Under the pieces are notes generated by a model, which saw only the letters and a list, made by a program, of their open reading frames with translations, did not search any database and was not told the origin of the DNA. DNA of 64,000 nucleotides from CAVQGZ01 sp942491665 (GTDB lineage: Bacteria; Actinomycetota; Actinomycetes; Jiangellales; Jiangellaceae), in the NCBI GenBank assembly GCA_942491665.1, contig CALOBR010000001.1, forward strand, positions 593,121 through 657,120. Direction: 5' to 3'. The position numbers and the translations under genes are program-made. Each line of letters opens with the position of its first letter. The first letter of the stretch is position 1. This document shows positions 25,458 to 34,350 of this stretch, piece by piece.

Positions 25458-27652
25458 CGTGCCCGCTCCGCAACATCGCCGACAGCGCCCTGATCGACGT
25501 TGATATCACGCCTCCCCGACAGCGCCGGCAGGCGCACGACGATGCGCCCGCCACCCTCGGGCGGGTTCTGCGCGTGCACCAGGCCGCCGTGCTCGGCAAC
25601 GATGCGTTTGACGATCGCCAGACCAAGCCCGGTGCCCTTGGTCTTGCTGGTCACATAGGGCTCGAACACCTGTCCGATCAGGTCGGGGTCGAAACCCGGG
25701 CCGTTGTCGCTCACCGCAATCTCCACGAAACCATTCCCCTCCTCTTCGCCAACACAACTGCTGACGACTACACGGCCGCTTGAACCGCTGGCCTCCAACG
25801 CATTCTTGATCAGGTTATGGAACACCTGACGCAGACGCACCGGGTCAGCCTCGATCATCAGTCCGGGTGAATCCAGCTGTGTTGTCACATGCTGGCTGCC
25901 GCCCTCGTACAGGCCCAATACCTCGCTGAGCAGCGCATCGACCTGCACCGGCTCGACCTGCAGCTTGGTCGGTTTGGCGTAGTCGGAAAAATCGTTGACC
26001 ATCGCCTTCATCGCCTCGACCTGCTGCACGATCGTGTGCGTCGCACGATCGAGCACCTTGGAGTCGTCGGCCGGCAGCTTGCCGAGGTATTTGTGGCGCA
26101 GGCGTTCAGCCGACAGCTGGATCGGGGTCAGCGGGTTCTTGATCTCGTGCGCGAGGCGCCGGGCCACTTCGCCCCAGGCGGCGTCGCGCTGTGCCTTGAC
26201 CAGCTCTGTGATGTCATCGAATACCAGCACGTGCCCGGCCGTTTCGCCCGAGACGATATCCAGCGGCGCATGCCGACACAAGAGCACCTGGCGACCCGTG
26301 CCGCGATACAGGGTGATCTCGGCACGCCCCTCACGCATGCCCCGGCGCAGGCCCTCGCTGATCCGATCGACGAATGGCTTGAGCGCCTCGTTGCGTTCAC
26401 TGAGCACCTGCAAGGGCTGGCCTTCCAGCCCGCTGACCGACAGGCCGAAGATCTGGTCGGCGGCACGGTTGGCGGTCTGGATGCGACCTTCGGTATCGAG
26501 CGCCATGACGCCGGACGACAGCCCGGCAAGCACGGTCTCAAGATAATTGTGCTGGGCGAGCAGCTCACGGCGGCTGTCTTCGAGCGCGTTGCGCGCCCGC
26601 GCGATCCGTCGCGTCATCGCATTGAACGACGACACCAGGAAGCCCAGCTCGTCCTCGACCCTGGGTGGCGGCAGCTGCTTGTCGTAATCCCCCTCGGCGA
26701 CGGCACGCGTCGCCTCGGCGATATCACTGATCGGCTGCACCAGGCGGCGGGCAGTGAACACCGCCCCCCAGGCCGCGGCAAACAGGCCCAGCAACAGCAC
26801 CAGCGACAGGCTCAGCGCAAAGGTGAACTTGATCTGCGAGCGCATGTAGGCGCGCGTGCGATAGGTCTCGTAGGCATTCTGCACGCTCTGACTCAGGTCG
26901 CTGAGCGACTCGGGCACCGGGTACATGGCCTGCAGCACGATGCCGCGCTCCTGGCGGTCGAGCACCAGGCAGCGCACCAGCAGATCGTCCGTCCGGACCG
27001 GCTGGCGACACCGACATAGTTCTGGCCGCCCACCACTTGCTGCACCATGCCGCTGTCCGGTGGCGTCGGCAGCAGTATCTCCGGGTTTGTCGTGACTCAG
27101 GGCCAGCACCTTGCCCTGCACACTGAACAGGGTCATCTCGATGGCGCCGGCCGTTTTGCGCAGCTCGTTGATATTCAGTGCGATCGCGGTCTGTGACGTA
27201 TCCTCGATCGCCGCGAGCAGATTCTCGGTCAGCTTCAGGCGTTCGCGCTTGTGCAGGTCCAGCGAGAGCTTGCTCAGATCGAGCGCATCTTCCATCGCAC
27301 TGTCGACCTGCAGGTCGAACCAGCTGTCGATGCCGCTGGACAGAAAGCGGATCGAGTAGAAATAAACCACGCTGACCGGGACGAAAGACAGCACCAGAAA
27401 GAGCACCGTCAGGCGCGCACTGAGTCGCGAACCGGCCACACGGCGCCGGTAATCGCGCAACAGCTGCCACAGGTTCCAGCCGACCAGCGCGAACAGCAGC
27501 AGCAGACCGATGACACTGAACAACAGCAGCGGCATGAACCACTGGCCGAGGTCTTCGGAGCGCTGCACCGCGGCACTGATCATGTGCAGTGCGGCCAGCA
27601 GCAACACTACCAACATACCCGCTGCGAGCATGTCGAAGCGCCGGCTGTTCAT
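25454..27652 (-). CDS. ntrY: NtrY-type sensor histidine kinase
   Basis: Membrane sensor of the NtrYX system, linked in other bacteria to nitrogen, redox and envelope control. From the ATG at 27652, which overlaps the DUF4390 stop, it has about 732 residues: two or three N-terminal membrane spans, a periplasmic domain, another span, HAMP (RRLVQPISDIAEATRAVAEG), PAS, the H-box (RRLAHEIKNPLTPIQLSAER) and the ATPase with DNGPGFDPD and GTGLGLAIVKRIV. Between about 27085 and 27000 the frame carries a stretch of odd residues. The neighbouring frame gives EILLPTPPDSGMVQQVVGGQ there, so two compensating indels probably hide the true sequence. Confidence 0.94.
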   Translation of the reverse strand: MNSRRFDMLAAGMLVVLLLAALHMISAAVQRSEDLGQWFMPLLLFSVIGLLLLFALVGWNLWQLLRDYRRRVAGSRLSARLTVLFLVLSFVPVSVVYFYSIRFLSSGIDSWFDLQVDSAMEDALDLSKLSLDLHKRERLKLTENLLAAIEDTSQTAIALNINELRKTAGAIEMTLFSVQGKVLALSHDKPGDTAADATGQRHGAASGGRPELCRCRQPVRTDDLLVRCLVLDRQERGIVLQAMYPVPESLSDLSQSVQNAYETYRTRAYMRSQIKFTFALSLSLVLLLGLFAAAWGAVFTARRLVQPISDIAEATRAVAEGDYDKQLPPPRVEDELGFLVSSFNAMTRRIARARNALEDSRRELLAQHNYLETVLAGLSSGVMALDTEGRIQTANRAADQIFGLSVSGLEGQPLQVLSERNEALKPFVDRISEGLRRGMREGRAEITLYRGTGRQVLLCRHAPLDIVSGETAGHVLVFDDITELVKAQRDAAWGEVARRLAHEIKNPLTPIQLSAERLRHKYLGKLPADDSKVLDRATHTIVQQVEAMKAMVNDFSDYAKPTKLQVEPVQVDALLSEVLGLYEGGSQHVTTQLDSPGLMIEADPVRLRQVFHNLIKNALEASGSSGRVVVSSCVGEEEGNGFVEIAVSDNGPGFDPDLIGQVFEPYVTSKTKGTGLGLAIVKRIVAEHGGLVHAQNPPEGGGRIVVRLPALSGRRDINVDQGAVGDVAERAR

Positions 27653-28209
27653 GGGCGCAGCCGCCACTCCCAGGGCTCACTGGCAATCGACCAGTCGCCT
27701 TTTATGTAGGCCAGTGGTCGCATCGGCAGGGGCAGGGCCTCGATATCCAGCCGCACGTCGATGCGCACCAGGTACTCGTCATCGAGATCCAGGTCGTCGC
27801 GTTCGACCACCGGCATCCCGACGATCCTGCCCAGCGTGCGCGAGTGCCGCATCGCGCGTCGCGAACGACATGCTGCTCGTCGCCCTGCAGGTTGCGCAGT
27901 TCATACAGGCCGGACAATGGTCGGTAACGCAACACCGTACGCAGGCGATGCTCGACGACATCGGGCTCCCAGATCCACGCCTCGGCGCGGCGCATCTGCA
28001 CGTGGGTCTCGAAGGTCAGCGGCACACCGTTTTCGCAGCGCCTCGTCGACCGTGTCATTGAGCGTGAACTCGATATCGGCATCCAGCAGGATGTAATCGT
28101 CGTCGTCGAGGGTCAGCGCGATGCGGTCGAAACTGACACCATCGGCAAGCAGACCGGTCGGAACGGCCAACAGGGTCAGGATAGCGATGGTGCGCGCGAA
28201 AAATGGCAT
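27649..28209 (-). CDS. DUF4390 domain protein, two frameshifts
   Basis: Exported protein of about 186 residues if read as one gene. The start gives MPFFARTIAILTLLAVPTGLLADG, a signal peptide. The frame continues IALTLDDDDYILLDADIEF, shifts near 28030 to GVPLTFETHVQMRR and YELRNLQGDEQHV, and shifts again near 27850 to GRIVGMPVVERDDL and a C-terminus ending WEWRLRP. This order fits the DUF4390 family, which is regularly found between rsmB and ntrY in gammaproteobacteria. It starts two bases after rsmB and its stop overlaps the ntrY ATG, so it belongs to the same operon. The function is unknown. Confidence 0.82.
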
Positions 28210-28211
28210 GC

Positions 28212-29539
28212 TCAGTCGGTCGGCGATTTTTCGATCGCCGCGTAGTAAAACCCGTCTATGTCGTCGATACCAGGCAGCAACTGTACACCTTTGCCGGCCG
28301 CTGTTCCGGGCGCAATCGGCAAATCTGCCACACGCGCATCGGCATGGCGCGCCACGAAGCCGTCGACCTGCTGTGCGTTCTCGGCCGGCAGCAGCGAACA
28401 GGTCACGTACAGCAGACGACCACCCGGCAGCAACAGCGGCCATAGCGCGTCGAGAATCGCGGCCTGGCGTGCGACCAGTCGCGCGACGTCATCGGCACGC
28501 CGCAGCAAGCGGATGTCGGGGTGACGACGCATCACACCGGTGGCCGAGCACGGCGCGTCGACCAGGATGCGGTCGTAGCGAAGCGCCCCCCAATCGCTGC
28601 CTTCGGGTTCGGCGGCGTCGCCGCTGCAAAGCGTTGCACCGAGCCCGGCACGTTCGAGGTTCTCGGCCACCCGGCCAAGACGGTCGGCATCGACATCCAG
28701 GGCCGTCACGGCAAGCCGATCGGCTGCGCTGCAGGATGTCCAGCGTCTTGCCACCCGGCGCCGCACAGGCATCGAGCACGCGCTGTCCGGGACGCAGATC
28801 CAGGTAGCTCGCCGGCCAGCTGCGCGCCGGCATCCTGCACCGAGACCAGGCCACTGGCGAAGCCCGGCAGCCGCTCGACCGGCACCGGCTGATCGAGTAC
28901 CAGCGCCGAAGGCACAGCGGCATGCGGCCGCGCGGTCATGCCCGCAGCCGCCAACAACGCTACATACTCGGCCCGGCCGGTCTGGCGCAGATCGACGCGC
29001 AACACCATCGGCGGGCGCTGCTGCAGGGCATGCAGGACATCAACCGCGTGCTTTGGCCAGGCGGCATGAATCGCGTCGTACAGCCAGTCAGGTTGCGCGA
29101 AGCGCACGGCCGGTACGCGATCGACCTGCGCCTCCAAGGCCTCGCGTTCACGCTGCAGGCGTCGCAATACGCCGTTGACCAGCTTGCTGGCCCATTGCTT
29201 GCGCAGACCGCGACTGCCTTCGACGATGGTCGACACCGCGGCATGCGCCGGCACCCGGCTGTACAGCAACTGGTAGGCGCCGACCAGCAGCAAGGTGTGC
29301 AGGTCGCGGTCGCGCGGCTTGAACGGCTTTTGCAGCAATGACGACACCAGTGCGTCCAGGCGACGGTACCAGCGACACACGCCGTAGCTGAGTTCGGCGG
29401 CCAGCGCACGATCGCGGTCGTCGTCGAGTGCCTGCTGGCGCTGGGCGTCGGCCAACACGCTGTCGAGCGACTGCCCGTCGAGCACGGCGAGCACATGGGC
29501 AACCGCGATGAGACGCGGATCGGCGGGGCGCTTGGGCAT
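28212..29539 (-). CDS. rsmB: 16S rRNA m5C967 methyltransferase RsmB, frameshifted
   Basis: SAM-dependent enzyme that methylates C967 of 16S rRNA. It starts at 29539 (MPKRPADPRLIAVAHVLAVL). The N-terminal NusB-like RNA-binding domain (SYGVCRWYRRLD, LLLVGAYQLLYSRVP, AVSTIVEGSRGLRKQWASKLV) precedes the methyltransferase with SVQDAGAQLA, then after shifts near 28805 and 28725 DACAAPGGKTLDIL (SAM site) and DAPCSATGVMRRHPDIR with the catalytic cysteine. The C-terminus reads LLPGIDDIDGFYYA. All motifs survive, so the shifts look like consensus errors. It sits in the def-fmt-rsmB cluster. Confidence 0.93.
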
Positions 29540-29582
29540 TATTCGGCCAGGTGCCGGGCGCCTCCGGCAGGCACGGAGACGC

Positions 29583-30524
29583 TCACGACGAACCCAGGAC
29601 GGTTCCCTGGATGCTGTTGGCGTTGATGAAATCACGCGCGGCCATGGCGCGCTTGCCGGGCAACTGCAGTTCGGTAACACGCAGCAGGCCGTCGCCGGTC
29701 GCCACGTCGATGCCATTGCGATCCGCGTTCATGACCATGCCGGGCGCACCCACCACACCCTTGACAGCGTAGCCGCGCCAGATGCGCAGATTGGCATCCT
29801 CGAACAGCGTCTGCGCGACGGGCCAGGGATTGAATGCTCGCACCTGGCGTTCGATGTCGGCGGCCGACTTTGTCCAGTCGATGACCGCCTCGGCCTTGTC
29901 GAGTTTCTTCGCATAGCAGGCCTGCGCATCGTCCTGCGGCTGTGGCTCGAGCGTACCATCGAGGATCCCCGGCAGCGCCTTCATCAGCGCCTCGGCGCCG
30001 AGCACCGACAGCCGGTCGTGCAGGCTGCCGCCGGTCTCGTCGGCGCTCAGTCGACAGCTGCTCGACCAGGTACATTGGCCCGGTATCCAGTCCCTCCTCC
30101 ATCTGCATGATGGTGACGCCGGATTCCGCATCTCCGGCCAGCACGGCCCGCTGGATCGGCGCCGCACCGCGCCAGCGCGGCAGCACCGAGGCATGGATGT
30201 TGACGCAGCCGACCCGCGGCGCATCCAGCACCGCCTTGCGGCAGCAACAGGCCGTAGGCGACCACGACCATCAGGTCGGCCTCCAGCGCGGCCAGCTCGG
30301 CGACGTCGCCGGGTCCTTGAAATTGGCCGGCTGGTAAACCGGGATGCCGGCATCGAGCGCCACCTCCTTGACCGGGCTCGGCTGAGCTTGCGACCGCGTC
30401 CGGCCGGCCGGTCCGGCTGGGTATAGACGGCGACGACCTCGTATGCGGATTGCAGCAGCGCGCGCAGCGGCGGAACAGAGAACTCGGGGGTACCGGCAAA
30501 AACAATGCGTTTCGAATCAGTCAT
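29583..30524 (-). CDS. fmt: Methionyl-tRNA formyltransferase, frameshifted
   Basis: Formylates initiator Met-tRNA. It starts at 30524 with MTDSKRIVFAGTPEFSVPPL. After frame changes near 30385, 30305 and 30240 the catalytic region appears as VVAYGLLLPQ, then NIHASVLPRWRGAAPIQRAV, with the folate-site motif and IMQMEEGLDTGPM, and another shift near 30040 returns to the first frame for the C-terminal domain (ETGGSLHDRLSVLGAEALM, FNPWPVAQT, LRVTELQLPGKRAM). The length, about 313 residues, is normal. It lies downstream of def on the same strand without an intervening stop in the def frame. Confidence 0.93.
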   Translation of the reverse strand: MTDSKRIVFAGTPEFSVPPLRALLQSAYEVVAVYTQPDRPAGRGRKLSRARSRRWRSMPASRFTSRPISRTRRRRRAGRAGGRPDGRGRLRPVAAARRCWMRRGSAASTSMPRCCRAGAVRRRSSGPCWPEMRNPASPSCRWRRDWIPGQCTWSSSCRLSADETGGSLHDRLSVLGAEALMKALPGILDGTLEPQPQDDAQACYAKKLDKAEAVIDWTKSAADIERQVRAFNPWPVAQTLFEDANLRIWRGYAVKGVVGAPGMVMNADRNGIDVATGDGLLRVTELQLPGKRAMAARDFINANSIQGTVLGSS

Positions 30525-30645
30525 GGAGGGCTCTGGATTGGGAACCGGGTCTCGGTAAACCGCGCGCGCCGCGGCAAGGCTGGCAGCCGATAACGGAAGT
30601 GGCCCGGCGCCCGCAGGCCGGACCGTCGCGGCGAGCCGCTGCGGC

Positions 30646-31175
30646 TCAGATGCGCGCGGCGTCTGCGCCTTGTCGCCAGCCTGGCGCGCCTCTTTTTCCA
30701 GCTTCTTGCGGATACGCTGACGTTTCGGGTTGGAAAGGTAATCGACAAACAGCTTGCCATCGAGGTGATCGATCTCGTGCTGAATGCAGACCGCCAGCAG
30801 ACCATCGGCGTCCATTTCGAACGGCTTGCCGTCGCGGTCGAGCGCGCGCACCCGGATGCTGTCGGCGCGCTGAACGGTCTCGTAGACGCCGGGCACCGAC
30901 AGACAGCCCTCGTCCATCTCCTCTTCGCCGTGTTTCTCGATGACCTCGGGATTGACCAGCGCCAGCGGCGTGCTGCGGTCTTCGGAGGTGTCGACGACGA
31001 TCACGCGCGCGGGCTCGTTGACCTGGATCGCAGCCAGACCGATGCCGGGTGCGTCGTACATGGTCTCGAACATGTCGTCGATCAGGCGGCGCACCGATTC
31101 GTCGACCTCGCTGACCGGCTTGGCCTTGTTGCGCAGGCGGGCGTCGGGGAAGTGCAAAATGTCGAGGATCGCCAT
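30646..31175 (-). CDS. def: Peptide deformylase
   Basis: Metalloenzyme that removes the N-formyl group from new proteins. It starts at 31175 (MAILDILHFPDARLRNKAKP). The three motifs are in place: GIGLAAIQVN, EGCLSVPGVYE with the metal cysteine, and QHEIDHLDGKLF with the two histidines. Family members end about ten residues after KRQRIRKKLEK. Here the frame has no stop and runs on in frame into fmt, while a neighbouring frame stops at 30646. A one-base error near the end is the likely cause, so that stop is taken as the gene end. A true Def-Fmt fusion is possible but would be unusual. Confidence 0.92.
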
Positions 31176-31374
31176 GTCCTAGTCTCGCGTTTATAGTCTG
31201 CGAGCTCAACAATCACCGCTAGACAGCTGTATGCGCTAGAATTTCAGCGGACAGAAATGCTATGGAAGGCCGATGCCGCTTGATTAAAGAGTGGCCCGTT
31301 CAGGCCGTAAATAATACCGCAATCCGATAATTCTATGACCGATCGGGAAGTCGCCATTACGCCAAGGGAATTCC

Positions 31375-32443
31375 ATGTTAAAGTCTGCAAAAGCCTGATC
31401 CTGCTGCTGTCGTTGCGCGCCCTGTCACGCCCTGGCGCCTGGCCGAAGACCTGCTGCGCGCCGACCACCCGATCCGCTACACCGTGGTCAAAGGCGACAC
31501 CCTGTGGGACATCTCCGGTCGATTCCTGCGCAGCCCGTGGCGCTGGCCGGAGATCTGGCACGTCAATCCAGCAGATCGCCAACCCGCACCTGATCTACCC
31601 CGGCGACGTGCTCGAGCTGGTCTACATCGACGGCAAGCCGCAGCTGCGCCTGCGCGCGGGCCGCTGAAGCTGTCGCCCACGGTGCGCTCCACGCCCTGGG
31701 ACGGCGCAATTCCGACGATTCCAATCGACGCCATCGGGCCGTTCCTGACCCGTCCGTACGTTCTGGACGAAGGACAGCTCGACAGCGCGCCCTACATCGT
31801 CGATTTCGCCGACGAGCACATCCTCGGCGGTGCCGGGCAGAAGGCCTATGTGCGCAGCATCGAGCAGAGCGACCGCTGAAGTACGAAATCGTGCGCCCGG
31901 GCGATGCCTACAAGGAGCCGAGACCGGCGAGATCCTCGGCTACGAGGCCAAGTACATCGGCACCTCGGAACTGCAGCGCACCGGCGACCCGGCCACCGTA
32001 TTCATCAACTCGACCGAACTCGAGGCCATCATCGGCGACCGCCTGATCCCGGCCGGCGAGGAAAAGGCGACGGCCAATTTCACGCCACGCGCACCAGAGT
32101 CGGAGATCAACGGCAGCATCATCTCGATCCTCGGCGGCGTCAGCCAGATCGGCCAGTACAACATCGTGGTCATCGACCGCGGCGCGGACGACGGCCTCGA
32201 CCCCGGCACCGTGCTGCGTATCGACCAGCGCGGCGAAGACCATCCGCGACGTGGTCAGCCGCCGCGCGAATTCGCGCGACACGGTCAGGCTGCCGGACGA
32301 AGAAGGCCGGCCTGCTGATGGTGTTCCGCAGCTTCGAGCGGGTCAGCTTCGGCCTGGTCATGCATGCCACCCTCCCATGCACGTGCATGCACATCGGTGA
32401 TAAAGGTCCGGAAACCCTGATCCCAAACCATGCGGGAGGTTGA
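31375..32443 (+). CDS. LysM peptidoglycan-binding protein, frameshifted
   Basis: Exported protein with an N-terminal LysM domain, found upstream of dprA in many gammaproteobacteria. The ATG at 31375 follows an AAGGGAA leader. An early shift in the signal peptide region (about 31395) leads to RYTVVKGDTLWDISGRFLRS, the LysM start, then after another shift QIANPHLIYPGDVLELVYIDG. The rest gives TVRSTPWDGAIPTIPIDAIG, a shift near 31875, GYEAKYIGTSELQRTGDPAT, then GSIISILGGVSQIGQYNIVV and PGTVLRI. It ends with LLMVFRSFERVSFGLVMHAT. About four indels break the frame. A role in cell wall or envelope maintenance is likely. It faces def across 199 bases. Confidence 0.85.
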
Positions 32444-33586
32444 ATGGACTCAACCCCGCGCGCGAAACCGCCGCCTGGTGCGTGCTGCTGCGCGCGCCGG
32501 GCGTCGGCTGCCAGACGCTCAATCCCCTGCTGTCGCAGCGGACCGGCAGCGCGCACGACCTGCTTCGGAGCGGCGGCGAGCATCCCGCCTGCCGACCGGC
32601 CGAACCTGTGCTGCGGGACTACCTGCGCGCGCCCGACTGGGAGGGTGCAGAGGCCGACATGCGCTGGCTCGAACAGCCGCGCAATCACCTGCTCAGCGAT
32701 CACCGACCCGCGCTACCCCGGCCTCCTGCGCGAACTGCCCAATCCACCGACGGCGCTGTTCCTGCACGGCGACCCGGACCTGCTCGCCTGCCGCAGCTGG
32801 CGATCGTCGGCAGCCGCAACCCGACCACCGGGGGCGGCAGCACGGCCGAAGACTTCGCCGCCCACCTGGCCGGCGCCGGTCTGGTCATCGGCAGCGGCCT
32901 GGCGCCGGCATCGACGCGGCCGCGCACGAGGGCGCGCTGCGGCCGATGGCCTGACCCTGGCGGTCACCGGCACGGGGCTCGACCGGGTCTACCCGCGCGC
33001 GCAACCGCGAACTGGCCCACCGGATCGCCGATGAACGGCCTGCTGGTTTCGGAGTTCCCGACCGGCACGCCGCCGTTGCCGGCCAACTTCCCGCGCCGGA
33101 ACCGGATTCTCGCCGGCCTGTCGCTCGGCACGCTGGTCGTCGAGGCGGCGCTGCAGAGCGGCTCGCTGATCACCGCGCGCCTGGCCACCGAGTATGGCCG
33201 CGAGGTATTCGCGATCCCCGGCTCGATCCACAACCCGCTGGCGCGCGGCTGCCATGCGCTGATCCGCCAGGGCGCCAAGCTGGTCGAGACCGGCCGATCA
33301 CGTGCTCGAGGAGCTGGCGCCGCTGCTGGGCGCTTCGGCCGGCCGGCCTGCGCGGGACGCAACGATGCACTCAGCCGCACCGCCGGCGGCGAACCGGTGA
33401 TCGACCCGCAGCACCAGGCCGTCCTCGAGGCCATGGGTTACGACCCGGTAACCACCGACGAACTGGTCGACGCGAACCGGCTTCCCGGCCGCCGAAGTCT
33501 CGTCGATCCTGCTCTTGCTCGAACTGCAAGGTCATGTATCATCGGCCGCAGGTGGACTGTTCACACGACTTGGAAAAGCGCCATAG
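32440..33586 (+). CDS. dprA: DNA processing protein DprA, frameshifted
   Basis: Binds incoming single-stranded DNA and loads RecA during natural transformation. The N-terminal SAM-like part reads ETAAWCVLLRAPGVGCQTLN. It starts at a TTG at 32440 or, if the first bases contain an indel, at the ATG at 32444. The Rossmann-like core follows across frames: ITDPRYPGLLRELPNPPTAL, PQLAIVGSRNPTTGGG, VSEFPTGTPPLPANFPRRNR, GTLVVEAALQSGSLITARLA and EVFAIPGSIHNPLARG. The C-terminal winged helix (EVSSILLLLELQGHVSSAAG, in another frame) ends at the TAG at 33584. Around six indels are needed. Preserved motifs argue for consensus errors. Confidence 0.92.
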
Positions 33587-33676
33587 TGAACCCATATCCC
33601 GCCTTAACGGCCAGCGATACCGGGACGCTGCCCGACGATCCCTGCGAGGCCCCCTTTCTCCGCCAGGAAGACTGCC

Positions 33677-34252
33677 GTGAACGAAAACGTCATCGACGTC
33701 CTGATCTACATCTACGAGAACTACATGGACGCGGAGGAATCCGTTCCAACCGACCAGATACTCCTCGAAGAAGAGCTGGTACAGGCCGGTTTCCCGCAGG
33801 GCGAGATCAAGAAGGCCTTCAACTGGCTGGACGAACTGGCCTGGCGCCAGGGCAGCCTCGCCTACACCGAGGCGCAGCCGAATCGCTCGATGCGGATCTA
33901 CAGCGAGCGCGAACGTCAGCGTATCGATCTCGAGATCCAGGGCATGTTGCTGTACCTGGAGCAGACCGGCATCCTCGACCCGATGAGCCGCGAGCTGGTG
34001 ATCGAGCGGGCCATGGCGATCGAGACCGAGGAACTCACCGCAGACGATGTGAAATGGATCGTGCTGCTGGTGTTGCTGAATCAGCCGGGCCAGGAAAACG
34101 CCTTTGCGCTGATGGAAGAGCTGGTCTACAACGGCGAGCCGGTCTACCTGCACTGGAGACCGTCACCACGGGCGGTACGGGCCGGTGAGACGCACAACAT
34201 CAATCGGACTGTGCTTGACACCCGCCCGTCGCGGCTATCCGGCTATAAATAG
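33677..34252 (+). CDS. smg: Smg family protein (DUF494)
   Basis: Small acidic helical protein encoded between dprA and topA in most gammaproteobacteria, function unknown. It reads MNENVIDVLIYIYENYMDAE, then SMRIYSERERQRIDLEIQGM, LDPMSRELVIERAMAIE, and WIVLLVLLNQPGQENAF. Relatives stop straight after a motif like EELLFEVNEGMLH. Here that motif is EELVYNGEPVYLH at about 34150, but the frame runs on for 33 more residues. Removal of one G in the next codon would give a stop, so the extension is probably an artefact and the gene likely ends near 34156. Confidence 0.92.
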   Translation: MNENVIDVLIYIYENYMDAEESVPTDQILLEEELVQAGFPQGEIKKAFNWLDELAWRQGSLAYTEAQPNRSMRIYSERERQRIDLEIQGMLLYLEQTGILDPMSRELVIERAMAIETEELTADDVKWIVLLVLLNQPGQENAFALMEELVYNGEPVYLHWRPSPRAVRAGETHNINRTVLDTRPSRLSGYK

Positions 34253-34302
34253 GCACGGCCGGATCGCGAGCCGGTCGCAGTTCAGCCGGTCGGCAAGCGA
34301 CG

Positions 34303-34332
34303 ACCCGCTGCCGACGCGGCGCGGGTTTTTTT
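34303..34332 (+). terminator. Probable terminator between smg and topA
   Basis: ACCCGC (34303-34308) pairs with GCGGGT (34321-34326) and seven T follow. It lies 18 bases before the topA ATG, so it may act as an attenuator or as the terminator of the lysM-dprA-smg operon. Confidence 0.65.
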
Positions 34333-34350
34333 AGCAGAGCAATCTGGACC

